Positions 8,455 through 17,426 of a stretch of DNA of 64,000 bases are shown piece after piece; position 1 is the stretch's first letter, and each line of letters starts with the position of its first letter. The DNA comes from Planctomycetota bacterium (lineage in GTDB: Bacteria > Planctomycetota > UBA1135 > GCA-002748355), in the NCBI GenBank assembly GCA_027021385.1, contig JALUUL010000015.1, positions 62,001 to 126,000 on the forward strand. Direction: 5' to 3'. Under the pieces are notes generated by a model. It was not told where the DNA came from. It saw only the letters and a program-made list of their open reading frames with translations, and did not search any database. A program made the position numbers and the translations under genes.

Positions 8455-9429
8455 ATGACGACGATGACCTTGCTGCAGGCGATCAACGACGGCCTGCGCA
8501 CCGAGATGAAGAACGACGACCGCGTCCTGGTCTTCGGGGAGGACGTCGGACGCAACGGGGGCGTGTTCCGCGCGACGGAGGGTCTCCAGGAGGAGTTCGG
8601 CGAGGAACGCTGCTTCGACACCCCCCTCTCCGAGTGCGGGATCATCGGGACGGCGATCGGGATGGCCGTCTACGGCCTCCGCCCGGTGCCGGAGATCCAG
8701 TTCCTGGATTTCATCTATCCGGCCTTCGACCAGATCGTGTCCGAAGCCGCGAAGATGCGTTACCGCAGCGGGGGGGAATACACCTGTCCGATGGTCGTCC
8801 GCAGCCCGTACGGGGGGGGGATCCGGGGTGGGCATTACCATTCCCAGTCGGCGGAGGCCTATTTCTGCCATACCCCGGGTTTGAAGGTCGTAATCCCCTC
8901 GACCCCCGCGGACGCGAAGGGCCTCCTGATCTCGTCGATTCGCGACGAGGACCCGGTGCTCTTCCTCGAGCCCAAGCGCATCTACCGGACGATGAAAGGC
9001 GAGGTACCCGACGGGGAGCATGTGGTCCCCCTCGGGAAGGGGCGCATCGTCCGGGAAGGCCGCGACTGCACGGTCGTCGCCTGGGGGGCGATGATCGAGA
9101 CCTGCCTGAAGGCCGCCGAGGCGATGGAAGCCGAGGGGCGGACCATCGAGATCGTCGATCCGCGCACTCTCGTTCCCCTAGACGAGGAGCTGATCCTCGA
9201 GTCGGTCAAGAAGACCGGCCGCCTCGTCGTCGTCCACGAGGCGCCCCGGACGGGCGGCTTCGGAGGAGAGATCGCGGCGCTCGCCGCGGAGAAGGCGATC
9301 GCCTGGCTCGAGGGTCCGGTCCGGCGCGTGACGGGTTTCGACACCCCCTTCCCCTACACGCTGGAAGGCCTCTACATGCCGGACCCGAACCGCGTCGTGC
9401 GGGGCATCCAACAGACCTTCGACTGGTAG
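8455..9429 (+). CDS. 2-oxoacid dehydrogenase E1 component, beta subunit
   Basis: 324 residues, the normal length for E1beta. It pairs with E1alpha to form the thiamine diphosphate site. Conserved features include FGEDVG, DTPLSECGIIGTAIGMA, EIQFLDFIYPAFDQIVSEAAKMRY, RSPYGGG and the C-terminal transketolase-type domain with DPRTLVPLD and VHEAPRTGGFG. ATG 8455 is chosen because GAGGAAGAGGGAA lies just upstream; it is 29 bases after E1alpha. It is the only beta subunit in the operon although two alpha genes are present, so both alphas may have to share it. Confidence 0.94.
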   Translation: MTTMTLLQAINDGLRTEMKNDDRVLVFGEDVGRNGGVFRATEGLQEEFGEERCFDTPLSECGIIGTAIGMAVYGLRPVPEIQFLDFIYPAFDQIVSEAAKMRYRSGGEYTCPMVVRSPYGGGIRGGHYHSQSAEAYFCHTPGLKVVIPSTPADAKGLLISSIRDEDPVLFLEPKRIYRTMKGEVPDGEHVVPLGKGRIVREGRDCTVVAWGAMIETCLKAAEAMEAEGRTIEIVDPRTLVPLDEELILESVKKTGRLVVVHEAPRTGGFGGEIAALAAEKAIAWLEGPVRRVTGFDTPFPYTLEGLYMPDPNRVVRGIQQTFDW

Positions 9430-9444
9430 AGAGGACCGAGGATC

Positions 9445-10701
9445 ATGGCGCTCAAGGAATTCGTGCTTCCCGACATCGGCGAGGGCATCGCCGAGGGAGA
9501 GATCGTCAGCTGGAAGGTCGAGGTCGGCCAGGAAGTCCGCGAGGAAGAGGACTTCGTCGAGGTCATGACCGACAAGGCGACGGTGACGATCACCGTGCCC
9601 CATTCCGGGGTGATCAAGGAACTCAAGGTGAAGGAGGGAGAGGTCGTTCCCGTCCATTCGGTGATCGCGGTCATCGACACCCAGGGAGCGGGGGGGGAGG
9701 AGGCCCCGGCCTCCGGGGAAGGGGAGACGCAGGCTTCCCCGGCTCCGGCCGCGCCCGGGGCCGGGCCGGGGGGACCGCCTGCCACGGCGCCCTCCGAACC
9801 CGGGAAGGTCCTCGCGGCTCCGGCGACGCGCCGACGGGCGCGCGAGGCCGGCGTCGACCTGGCCCTTGTTCCCGGGACCGGACCGGGGGGGCGCGTCACG
9901 AACGAGGACCTCGAACGCTTCCTCGCCGGGGATGCCGCTCCCGCCGCCCCGGGGGGCCGGACCTTCGAACCGGTGTCGATCGCCCCGCCCACATCCCCCG
10001 AACTCGAGGAGCGTGTCCCCTTCCGCGGCGTGCGGAAGAAGATCGCCGAGGCGATGTCCCGCTCCAAGTTCACGGCCACGCACTTCACGGTCGTCGAGGA
10101 TCTGGACGTCACCGAACTCGTCGCCCTCCGCGAGGAGGTCAAGGACCGCTACGCGGACGAGGGATGCAGGATCACCTACATGCCCTTCCTGATGAAGGCC
10201 GTCGTCGCGGGGCTTCGCCGCTTCCCGTGGTTGAACGCCTCCCTCGACGAGAGCCGGGGCGAGGTCGTGCTGAAACGCTACTACAACCTCGGGATCGCGA
10301 CGGACACCGAGAACGGGCTGATCGTCCCGGTGATCCGCGACGTCGACCGCAAGAGCATCGTGGATCTCGCGCGCGAGCTGCGGGATCTGGCCGCCCGGAC
10401 GCGCGAGGGCCGCGTGCAACCCGAGGAGTTGCGGGGAGGAACCTTCTCGATCACGAACGCGGGCAATCTCGGCGGTCTCTTCGCGACCCCGATCATCAAC
10501 TTCCCCGAGGTCGCGATCCTCGGCGTCCACAAGATCCACGACGCGCCCCGTGTCGTCGAGGGGGAGATCCGGATCCGGAAGGTCATGTACCTCTCGGTCT
10601 CGATCGACCACCGGATCGTCGACGGAGCCGACGGGGTGCGCTTCCTGAACGTCCTGAAATCCTGCCTCGAGGACCCCAGGCGCCTCCTTCTCGAGGCTTG
10701 A
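9445..10701 (+). CDS. Dihydrolipoamide acyltransferase (E2)
   Basis: 418 residues. One lipoyl domain at 1-80 with target Lys44 in MTDKAT; a Pro/Ala/Gly-rich swinging linker; a peripheral subunit-binding domain near 112-148 (APATRRRAREAGVDL); and a catalytic chloramphenicol acetyltransferase-like domain from about 190 ending in SIDHRIVDG, with His389 and the Asp of the active site. It takes the acyl group from E1 to CoA and forms the core of the complex. It starts 15 bases after E1beta, and its stop lies inside the ribosome binding site of the second E1alpha gene. Lipoylation by the neighbouring LipA is expected. Confidence 0.95.
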   Translation: MALKEFVLPDIGEGIAEGEIVSWKVEVGQEVREEEDFVEVMTDKATVTITVPHSGVIKELKVKEGEVVPVHSVIAVIDTQGAGGEEAPASGEGETQASPAPAAPGAGPGGPPATAPSEPGKVLAAPATRRRAREAGVDLALVPGTGPGGRVTNEDLERFLAGDAAPAAPGGRTFEPVSIAPPTSPELEERVPFRGVRKKIAEAMSRSKFTATHFTVVEDLDVTELVALREEVKDRYADEGCRITYMPFLMKAVVAGLRRFPWLNASLDESRGEVVLKRYYNLGIATDTENGLIVPVIRDVDRKSIVDLARELRDLAARTREGRVQPEELRGGTFSITNAGNLGGLFATPIINFPEVAILGVHKIHDAPRVVEGEIRIRKVMYLSVSIDHRIVDGADGVRFLNVLKSCLEDPRRLLLEA

Positions 10702-10711
10702 GGACGTGGTC

Positions 10712-11788
10712 ATGATCGATGACGCCCTGGTCCGGATCCTGAACGACAGGGACAGCGTCCCGAAAGGCCGGCTTCCCGACATCGGGGAGGAGGACCTCGT
10801 GCGGATGCTCGTCGAGATGGTCCGGATCCGGGTCTTCGACCGGAGGATGCTGGCCTTGCAGCGCCAGGGCCGGATCGGCTTCTATGGGCCGGTCACGGGC
10901 CAGGAGGGGGCGATCGTCGGCTCGGCCTCGGCCGCGGCGGAGGAGGACTGGATCGTGCCCGCCCTGCGCGAGGGGGGGATCGCGATCATGCGGGGGCTCC
11001 CGCTCGTCGAGGCCGTTGCCCAGCTCATCGGCAACGCCCTCGACCGTTGCAAGGGCCGGCAGATGCCCTGCCACTACACCTGGAAGCCCGGCCGCTACGT
11101 CTCGATGTCCTCCGTCATCGGAACTCAGATCTCGCACGCGACAGGCCTGGCGATGGCCGTGCGTCATCGGGGAGGATCGGAGGCGGTGCTCGGATTCCTC
11201 GGGGACGGCGCGACGAGTTCGAACGACTTCCACGCGGGACTCAACTTCGCGGCCGTCCGGAAGGCCCCGGTCGTCTTCGTCTGCCAGAACAACCAGTGGT
11301 CGATCTCGGTCCCGTTCTCGAAGCAGACCGCCTCGGGCTCGGTCGCCGCCAAGGCCGTCGCCTATGGAATGCCGGGAGTCCGCGTCGACGGCAACGACGT
11401 CCTCGCGGTCCGCGCGGTCATGGCCGAGGCCCTCTCCAGAGCGCGGGCGGGCGAGGGGCCGACCCTCGTCGAGTGCCTGACCTACCGGAGGCTCGGTCAT
11501 TCGAGTTCGGACGATCCGAGCCGTTATCGTGACGAATCCGAGGTCGAGCGCTGGGAGGCGAAGGACCCGATCGCCCGTTTCCGCCGCTTCCTCGAGAACC
11601 GGGGGCTCTGGGACGACAGCCGCCAGGAAGAGACCGAGGACCGGATCGCCGGAGAGATCAATCGGGCGATCCGGGAGGCGGAAGCGGCGGGGCCGGTTCC
11701 CGAGGAGACCCTGATCCAGGACGTGTTCGAGACGCCGGACCCGCGTCTCGTCGAGCATTTTCGAAACACCCGCGAGGGTCGTACCTGA
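10712..11788 (+). CDS. 2-oxoacid dehydrogenase E1 alpha subunit (second copy)
   Basis: 358 residues, a paralogue of the protein at 7250-8425 without its N-terminal extension. The thiamine diphosphate motif is intact: GDGATSSNDFH, then QNNQ, and the phosphorylation-loop region HSSSDDPSRYRDE is kept. Key contrasts with the first copy include GPVTGQEGAIVGSA versus VPCRGQEASHIGTA near the active site entrance, so substrate range may differ. ATG 10712 is preferred over GTG 10706 because GAGG is then eight bases upstream. It lies between E2 and E3, nine bases before E3, and has no beta gene of its own. Confidence 0.92.
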   Translation: MIDDALVRILNDRDSVPKGRLPDIGEEDLVRMLVEMVRIRVFDRRMLALQRQGRIGFYGPVTGQEGAIVGSASAAAEEDWIVPALREGGIAIMRGLPLVEAVAQLIGNALDRCKGRQMPCHYTWKPGRYVSMSSVIGTQISHATGLAMAVRHRGGSEAVLGFLGDGATSSNDFHAGLNFAAVRKAPVVFVCQNNQWSISVPFSKQTASGSVAAKAVAYGMPGVRVDGNDVLAVRAVMAEALSRARAGEGPTLVECLTYRRLGHSSSDDPSRYRDESEVERWEAKDPIARFRRFLENRGLWDDSRQEETEDRIAGEINRAIREAEAAGPVPEETLIQDVFETPDPRLVEHFRNTREGRT

Positions 11789-11797
11789 GGAGAGACG

Positions 11798-13195
11798 ATG
11801 TCCTTCGACGCTGTCGTCATCGGAGCCGGTCCGGCCGGCTACGTCTGCGCGATCCGCCTCGCCCAACTCGGCAGGAAGACCGCCGTGGTCGAGGCCGGAC
11901 GGGTCGGCGGGGTCTGCCTCAACGTGGGCTGCATCCCGAGCAAGGCCTTGATCTCGGCCGCGCGTCTCGTCGACCGCGCGAAGCATGCGGAGACGATGGG
12001 GATCCGGCTGGGGGAGCCGGAGGTCGATCTCGGGAAGCTGATCGGCTGGAAGGACAAGATCGTCGCGCAGCTGACCGGGGGGATCGGACACCTGCTCGAA
12101 AAGAACGGCGTCGAACTGGTCGCCGGGAGAGGAAGGGTCGCCTCGCCGAATCTCGTCGAGGTCGAGACGGCACAGGGGGTACGCCGGATCGAAACCCAGA
12201 ACATCGTCGTCGCGACTGGATCCAGACCGATCGAGATCGAGGGCTTCGCCTTCGATGGGGAGAGGATCTGGTCCTCGACCGAGGCTCTTTCCCCGAAGTC
12301 CCTCCCGAAGCGGATGCTGATCATCGGCGGCGGGGTCATCGGCCTCGAACTCGGGCTCGTCTACCGGAGACTCGGGACAGAGATCCGGATCGTCGAGTTC
12401 CTCGACCGGTTGCTGCCGGGGCTCGACGCGGACCTGTCGAAGGAGATGGGTCGCAGCCTCAAGAAGAAGAAGGTGCCCGTGCATCTCGGGGCCAGGGCCC
12501 GGGGATGGAAGGAGTCCGGCGAGGGGATCGAGGTCGAGGTCGAGACCGGGAACGGGAAGATCGAGAGCTTCGACTGCGACGTCGTCCTCTCCTCGGTCGG
12601 ACGGGCCCCGAACGGCAAGGGCTTGGGTCTCGAGGAATGCGGGGTCGAGGTCGACGAACGCGGCTTCGTCGCCGTGGACCGGCGCAGGGCCACGAAGGTC
12701 CCCGGCATCTGGGCGATCGGCGACGTGACCGGACAGCCGATGCTCGCGCACAAGGGATCGGCCGAGGGGCTCACGGTCGCCGCCGCGATCGCGGGGGACG
12801 CCGGAGCGGCTTTCGACCCCGTGGGGATCCCGGGGGTCGTCTTCACCGATCCCGAGATCGCCACGGTCGGACTCACCGAGGAGGAGGCCAAGGAGCGGGG
12901 CTTCGAGGTCGCGACCGGGAAGTTCCCGTTCCGGGCCTCGGGAAGGGCGATGTCCCTCCTCGAGACCGAGGGGTGGGTCAAGGTCGTCGCCGACAAGGAG
13001 TCCGACCGGCTCCTCGGGATCCACATGATCGGTCCCGAGGTCACCGAACTCGTCGCCGAGGGGACCCTGGCCCTCGAGGCCGGTTTGACGGTCGAGGATC
13101 TCGCGATGACGATCCACGCACATCCGACCCTCGCCGAAGCGGTCATGGAGGCCGCGGAGAACCTGCACGGCCGGGCGATCCACATCCTGAACTGA
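11798..13195 (+). CDS. lpdA: Dihydrolipoyl dehydrogenase (E3)
   Basis: 465 residues. FAD-dependent reoxidation of dihydrolipoamide with NAD+. FAD motif GAGPAGY at the N-terminus, redox disulfide Cys40-Cys45 in CLNVGC, NAD-binding IIGGGVIGLELG near 172, and the C-terminal His442/Glu447 dyad in HAHPTLAE. Clear ribosome binding site GAGGAGA, nine bases after the second E1alpha gene. It closes the operon. The hairpin CCCTC-CCCGT-GAGGG at 13213-13227 follows but has no T tract, so I do not call a terminator. Confidence 0.97.
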   Translation: MSFDAVVIGAGPAGYVCAIRLAQLGRKTAVVEAGRVGGVCLNVGCIPSKALISAARLVDRAKHAETMGIRLGEPEVDLGKLIGWKDKIVAQLTGGIGHLLEKNGVELVAGRGRVASPNLVEVETAQGVRRIETQNIVVATGSRPIEIEGFAFDGERIWSSTEALSPKSLPKRMLIIGGGVIGLELGLVYRRLGTEIRIVEFLDRLLPGLDADLSKEMGRSLKKKKVPVHLGARARGWKESGEGIEVEVETGNGKIESFDCDVVLSSVGRAPNGKGLGLEECGVEVDERGFVAVDRRRATKVPGIWAIGDVTGQPMLAHKGSAEGLTVAAAIAGDAGAAFDPVGIPGVVFTDPEIATVGLTEEEAKERGFEVATGKFPFRASGRAMSLLETEGWVKVVADKESDRLLGIHMIGPEVTELVAEGTLALEAGLTVEDLAMTIHAHPTLAEAVMEAAENLHGRAIHILN

Positions 13196-13328
13196 GCGTC
13201 CGGAAACGAGTTCCCTCCCCGTGAGGGGGTGCACCGGTCCGTGGGGGCGGGGATTCCGATGGGTCTCCCCGCTCCGGTTGCGTGACCCCGACTCCGCTGC
13301 CGATAAGGAACTGGAGTCCGGAGGGTTC

Positions 13329-14414
13329 ATGGAAGAGTCGCGACTGCCCTGTCCTCATTGCAGCTATCCGAACCTCGCGACCGACGAAGTCTGTTCGCTC
13401 TGCGGAGCGGTGCGGAGGGCCGATGCGTCCAAGGTCCGGATTTCCGCGGGAGGACCCGAGATCCAGGAGGGCGCGCCCCTCCCGGCGCGGGCCGAGGAGG
13501 GGGGGCCTTCGAGAGGGGCTGCTCGGATGTCGTCCCTTCTGGATTCCGAGGATGGAGCGCTCCCTCCTCCGCCTCCACCGAGGGCGGGGCGGGACCGGGA
13601 CGAACGGGATTTCCACCCCTTCGAGGCCATGCACGTGCAGAGCGCCGCGCGGTCGACGGACGACCTGTCGCCTCCGGGGAACTACGCGGCCGAGGTCCGG
13701 CGCATGCGGGACGCAGGCCCCTTCGGACTTCCGCCCCTCCTGTTCGCCTTCCTCGCCGGAGGTGCCGCGGCGGCCCTCTGGTCCCTCGTCCCCGGGCTCG
13801 CGCACACGGCCTGGATCCTGCGTTCGTTCTTCCATGAGATCGGCCACGCCCTGGCGGGTTGGGCGATGGGGATTCCCTCGATCCCCGCCCTGAATCCCGG
13901 CGGGCACGCCGCGACGATGCACCTGGAGCCGCGGACTTGGCTCGCCGCGTTGATGCTCCTCGTCCCCTGCGGGCTCGCGTGGCGCTGGCGGGAGAATCTC
14001 GCTCTCGCGATTCCGGCCGCCGTCGCGGTCCCCCTCCTCGGACTGCTCGCCTTCACTCCGATGCGGGATCTCTTCGTCCTCTACGGGGGCCATCTCGGCG
14101 AGATCCTGTTCGGAACAATCTTCTTCTGGCGCATGTTCCAGGGAGGGTTCTCCCGTTTCGCGGAAGAACGCGCGCTCTACGCGGCCGTCGGGTTCATGCT
14201 CCTCGGGGCGAATCTGTGGCTCTCCTTCGGCCTTCTCCTCTTCCCCTCGGTGCAGGCCTGGTACGCGGGCAGTGGGTCCTTCGGCGGGGAGAACGACTAC
14301 CTTCGGATCGCCTCCAGACTCGGCGTCACGGCCGGGTCGGCGGCGGCCTTGATGCTGGTTCCGGCCTTTCTGAGCCTACCCTTCGGCTGGATCCTCTCCC
14401 TCTGGAAGGAGTGA
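13329..14414 (+). CDS. Membrane metalloprotease-like protein (HEIGH) with N-terminal zinc ribbon
   Basis: 361 residues. It opens with a short zinc ribbon (CPHC at 8-11 and CSLC about 14 residues later), then a Pro/Glu/Arg-rich linker to about residue 120, then about six to seven membrane helices. The second helix carries FFHEIGHALAGW, the HExxH zinc-protease motif as placed in site-2-protease-like (M50) families, followed by a loop with NPGGHA. A clear third zinc ligand of the NPDG type is not obvious, so protease activity is unproven. GGAGGG precedes the ATG closely. The last 39 bases overlap the convergent Mrr-like gene. Family membership beyond the HExxH pattern is uncertain. Confidence 0.65.
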   Translation: MEESRLPCPHCSYPNLATDEVCSLCGAVRRADASKVRISAGGPEIQEGAPLPARAEEGGPSRGAARMSSLLDSEDGALPPPPPPRAGRDRDERDFHPFEAMHVQSAARSTDDLSPPGNYAAEVRRMRDAGPFGLPPLLFAFLAGGAAAALWSLVPGLAHTAWILRSFFHEIGHALAGWAMGIPSIPALNPGGHAATMHLEPRTWLAALMLLVPCGLAWRWRENLALAIPAAVAVPLLGLLAFTPMRDLFVLYGGHLGEILFGTIFFWRMFQGGFSRFAEERALYAAVGFMLLGANLWLSFGLLLFPSVQAWYAGSGSFGGENDYLRIASRLGVTAGSAAALMLVPAFLSLPFGWILSLWKE

Positions 14415-14993
14415 GCCCCTCGAGTCCCGGGCGAAGGCCTGCAGGACCTCAGGGAGGTAAGGAAGGTCCTCGCGGTCGGCGAGGAGGAGCGGGAGATGCG
14501 AGGCCTTCGCCTGGGCCCGCGCGGCTTTCGTGAAGTGGGATTGCGTGACGACGGCCCCGAGCCCGCAAGAGTGGTAGTCGCAACCCGCGATCGCCTGCAT
14601 GACGGCGTCGTTGCCGACCTTCCCCTTGTAGCGTTTCGCCTGGATCCCGAGGGTCGTTCCCCCGAGGTCTACGAGGAGGTCGAGCCCGAAGTCTCCGGAG
14701 TCGGGGAGATTCCGGACCCTGAGCCCGTCGGCCTCGAGCCGCGCTGCGATCCAGGCCTCGAATTCGCGCCCGGTGAGTGTGTCCAACTCTTCCAGGCTCA
14801 TTCCGCAAAGCCGCGCCCGCAGGCGCGCCCGCGCGGCCTGCCGCCAGAAGAAACGAAGCAGGTGGAAACTGACGAAAACCGCGAGGAAGGCCGCGAGGAA
14901 GCGGTCCGGACCGGCCTTCCAGGCAACGAGGGCCGCGACGAGCAGCCAGGCCAGGCAGCCGGCTTCGCCCCACGCTCTCCGGCGTCTCGCCAC
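14376..14993 (-). CDS. Membrane-anchored Mrr-type restriction endonuclease-like protein
   Basis: 205 residues. Two hydrophobic helices (about 10-50) are followed by an Mrr-like nuclease fold at about 70-190: LTGREFEAWIAARLEADG (core helix), GDFGLDLLVDLGG with the metal-binding Asp, QAKRY with the QxK catalytic pair, and a late AVVTQSHFTKAARAQA segment. Mrr domains cut DNA, sometimes methylated DNA; many membrane-bound members have unknown roles. No methyltransferase is nearby. It starts 13 bases after the aminopeptidase gene and is probably cotranscribed with it. Its 3' end overlaps the preceding + strand gene by 39 bases. Confidence 0.83.
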   Translation of the reverse strand: MARRRRAWGEAGCLAWLLVAALVAWKAGPDRFLAAFLAVFVSFHLLRFFWRQAARARLRARLCGMSLEELDTLTGREFEAWIAARLEADGLRVRNLPDSGDFGLDLLVDLGGTTLGIQAKRYKGKVGNDAVMQAIAGCDYHSCGLGAVVTQSHFTKAARAQAKASHLPLLLADREDLPYLPEVLQAFARDSRGSLLPEGEDPAEG

Positions 14994-15006
14994 CGCGGTC
15001 CTCCGC

Positions 15007-16335
15007 TCAGGCGCAGGCCCTTTCGACCTCCCGGATCTCCTTCGGGATCTCCGCCGTCAGGTTCTCGTGTCCGTTCCTCGTCACGAGGATGTCGTCCTCG
15101 ATGCGGACTCCGATCCCCCGGAACTCCTTTGGGACCCGCCTGTCCCCAGCCCGGAAGTAGAGTCCCGGCTCGACGGTCAGGACCATGCCCGGACGGAACG
15201 GGAGGCTCCTCCCTTCCCGGTCCTCGTAGGGGCCGACGTCGTGCACGTCCATGCCGAGCCAGTGGCCGATTCCGTGCATGTACCAGGGCTTGTAGGCCTC
15301 CTTTGCGAGGAGCCGGTCCAGACGTCCCTCGAGGACCCCCAGTTCGAGGAGACCCTTCGTGAGTTCGCGGCGCGCCGTCTCGTTGAGCCTTTTGAACGTG
15401 CAACCGGGCTTCACGGCCCGCACGCATTTCTTCTGGCAGCGCAGAACGATCTTGTAGACGGCTTTCTGCGCTTCGCTGAAGCGGCCCCCGACGGGAAAGG
15501 TCCGGGTCACGTCGGCCGAGTAGTGTCCGAACTCCGCGGCCGCGTCGATCAGCAGAAGGTCTCCCCGGCGCATCTTCCTGCGGTTCTCGACGTAGTGGAG
15601 CGTGTTCGCGTTGTTTCCGCTGGCGACGATCGACGGGTACCCGACCCTGGGCGATCCACCGTGGGCGAAGACCGCCTCCATCTCCGCCTGCACCTGGTAC
15701 TCGTGCATGCCGGGCTCGGTGAGCGCCATGGCCGCGAGATGGCCGGCCGCCGTGATCGCGGCGGCCTCACGCATCGTTTCGAGTTCCGTGGGGTCCTTGA
15801 TCTGGCGGAACTCGTGGAGAACGGGGCGTGGATCGATGTAGGTCGGTTGGCCCCGGTTCCGCCGCGGGCGGCCCTGCATGCGCTTCTGGAAGAAGGCGAA
15901 CAGACGCCGGTCGAACTCGGGGTCCTGGAAGAGCGGGAAGGCGAGCCGGTCGAAATCCCGAGTGCGCTCGGCGAGGACCTTCCAGAAATCCCCGACCGGA
16001 AAGGCTTCGGAAGCCCCGAAATCCTTTAGGGCGCCCCGGACCCCCGCGCGCCGCCCGTGCCAGGTCTCCATCAACGGATCCCGGGGCCGGACGAAGAGGA
16101 TGCGATGGGGCTCTCCCGAAGCGTCCGCGTAGGCGAGCAGCAGGGCCTCGGGTTCGTCGAAGCCCGTCAGCCAGCGGAAGTCGCTGTCCTGCCGGTAGGG
16201 GTGGTGCACGTCTCCGTTCCGAAGGACCTCGGGAGCCGCTCGGAGCAGGAGCGGCGCGCCGAGCCGCTTCAGGACCTTCGCGAGGCGGGAATCGTAGGGT
16301 TCGCGGGGAGTCCGCTTCGTGCTTCTCGTCGCCAT
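15007..16335 (-). CDS. pepP: Xaa-Pro aminopeptidase (M24B)
   Basis: 442 residues. Removes N-terminal residues before proline, using two metal ions. An aminopeptidase P N-terminal domain (SRLAKVLKRLG, RQDSDFRWLTGFDEPEA) precedes the pita-bread domain with ligands in LIDAAAEFGHYSADVTRTF (two Asp), HGIGHWLGMDVHD (His), VEPGLYF (Glu) and GIGVRIEDD (Glu). Start ATG 16335 (MATRSTKR) is chosen although the frame runs further upstream, because the conserved domain begins there and a TAGCGT box lies seven bases ahead. The Mrr-like gene follows after 13 bases. Confidence 0.93.
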   Translation of the reverse strand: MATRSTKRTPREPYDSRLAKVLKRLGAPLLLRAAPEVLRNGDVHHPYRQDSDFRWLTGFDEPEALLLAYADASGEPHRILFVRPRDPLMETWHGRRAGVRGALKDFGASEAFPVGDFWKVLAERTRDFDRLAFPLFQDPEFDRRLFAFFQKRMQGRPRRNRGQPTYIDPRPVLHEFRQIKDPTELETMREAAAITAAGHLAAMALTEPGMHEYQVQAEMEAVFAHGGSPRVGYPSIVASGNNANTLHYVENRRKMRRGDLLLIDAAAEFGHYSADVTRTFPVGGRFSEAQKAVYKIVLRCQKKCVRAVKPGCTFKRLNETARRELTKGLLELGVLEGRLDRLLAKEAYKPWYMHGIGHWLGMDVHDVGPYEDREGRSLPFRPGMVLTVEPGLYFRAGDRRVPKEFRGIGVRIEDDILVTRNGHENLTAEIPKEIREVERACA

Positions 16336-16342
16336 GGGTCCA

Positions 16343-16348
16343 ACGCTA
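16343..16348 (-). promoter_or_regulatory. -10 box (TAGCGT) of pepP, leaderless layout
   Basis: TAGCGT lies seven bases before the pepP ATG at 16335. No Shine-Dalgarno sequence is present between them. Fits the TANNNT leaderless pattern seen elsewhere in the window. Confidence 0.4.
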
Positions 16349-16522
16349 GCGCCCGCGGTCCCGCGCCGATACCGGCAAGCTCCACCCCCGCCCGCACGGC
16401 TGCCGCCCTCCCTCCCGGGGGCCTGGTCGGAACGCCTCTCGGCCCGACCGGACTTGGGCTCTAGGATGTCCCCCGAGAAGTCCCCGGGAGAACGTCCCGA
16501 GTCCCTCGGGGACGAGGCCCGC

Positions 16523-17302
16523 ATGCGAACGATCCTCCAAGCCTTCTGCCTTCTCCTCCTCGGCTGCGGCGGCGCGGCCGTGCGGGAACAGGCTCCGCCG
16601 CCGGCCCTGCGCATCCTGTCCTACAACATCCGTCACGGCCGGGGGATGGACGGGAAGGTGGATCTCCCGCGGATCGCGGCCGTCCTCGCCGCGGCCGAAC
16701 CGGACCTCGTCGCCCTGCAGGAGGTCGACCGGAAATGCCGGAGGAGCGGCGGCGTCGACGAGGCCGCCGAACTCGGGGCCCGGCTCGGGATGGAGGCCAG
16801 GTTCGGGGCCTTCATGAAATACCAGGGAGGGGAGTACGGCATGGCGATCCTCTCCCGCTTCCCGATCCTGGAGTCGAGGGTCCATCGCCTCCCCAAAGGA
16901 GCCGAGCCTCGTTGCGCCCTCGAGGTCCGGGTCCGCCCGGAAGGTTCGCCCACGGCGGTCTCCCTCGTCTGCATCCACCACGACTGGACGCGGGAGGAGT
17001 TCCGCCTGCGGCAGGTCGAGGCTCTCGAGGAGGCTCTCCGCGGGATCCGGATTCCGGCGATCCTCGCCGGAGACTTCAACGCGGAACCGGAAGGGCCGTC
17101 GCTTGCCTTTCTCCGGAAGAAGGGTTGGAGGATCCTGGGCAAGGGCGGGGGGAAGACCTGGCCTTCGCGGAATCCGAGGAGGGAGATCGATCATTTCCTC
17201 GTACGCGGACCCTGGGTCGCCGTCCGCTGCGAGGTGCTTCCCGAGGACCTCGCCTCCGATCATCGTCCGGTCCTCGCCGTCCTGAGGCTCGCCTCCCGCT
17301 GA
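16523..17302 (+). CDS. Endonuclease/exonuclease/phosphatase-family lipoprotein
   Basis: 259 residues. The start at 16523 gives a short lipoprotein signal, LLLLGC with Cys15; earlier in-frame starts would bury it. The rest is an EEP fold: [11 protein letters not shown] (Asn), VALQEVD (Glu), [16 protein letters not shown] (Asp, Asn), IDHFLV (Asp) and the C-terminal SDHRPVL His. These residues bind metal and catalyse phosphodiester or phosphomonoester cleavage. Being extracytoplasmic, it more likely acts on lipid, nucleotide or phosphate esters than on chromosomal DNA. It is divergent from pepP across 187 bases; TAGGAT near 16461 could be its -10 box. Confidence 0.88.
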   Translation: MRTILQAFCLLLLGCGGAAVREQAPPPALRILSYNIRHGRGMDGKVDLPRIAAVLAAAEPDLVALQEVDRKCRRSGGVDEAAELGARLGMEARFGAFMKYQGGEYGMAILSRFPILESRVHRLPKGAEPRCALEVRVRPEGSPTAVSLVCIHHDWTREEFRLRQVEALEEALRGIRIPAILAGDFNAEPEGPSLAFLRKKGWRILGKGGGKTWPSRNPRREIDHFLVRGPWVAVRCEVLPEDLASDHRPVLAVLRLASR

Positions 17303-17319
17303 CCCGGGGCCTCCCCGGG
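17303..17319 (+). terminator. GC hairpin right after the EEP gene
   Basis: CCCGGGG-CCT-CCCCGGG forms a perfect 7-bp stem starting at the base after the stop codon. There is no T tract, so it could be a weak or non-canonical terminator or an mRNA-stabilising 3' hairpin. Confidence 0.35.
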
Positions 17320-17426
17320 AGGGTGGAGGGGGTGGAGCGGACCGCTATCCTGAGCCTTTCCTCGTCCCGCTCCCGCGGACCCGTTCCCGCGGCGCGGCCG
17401 CCTCGAACCCCGACCGGGAACGAACG

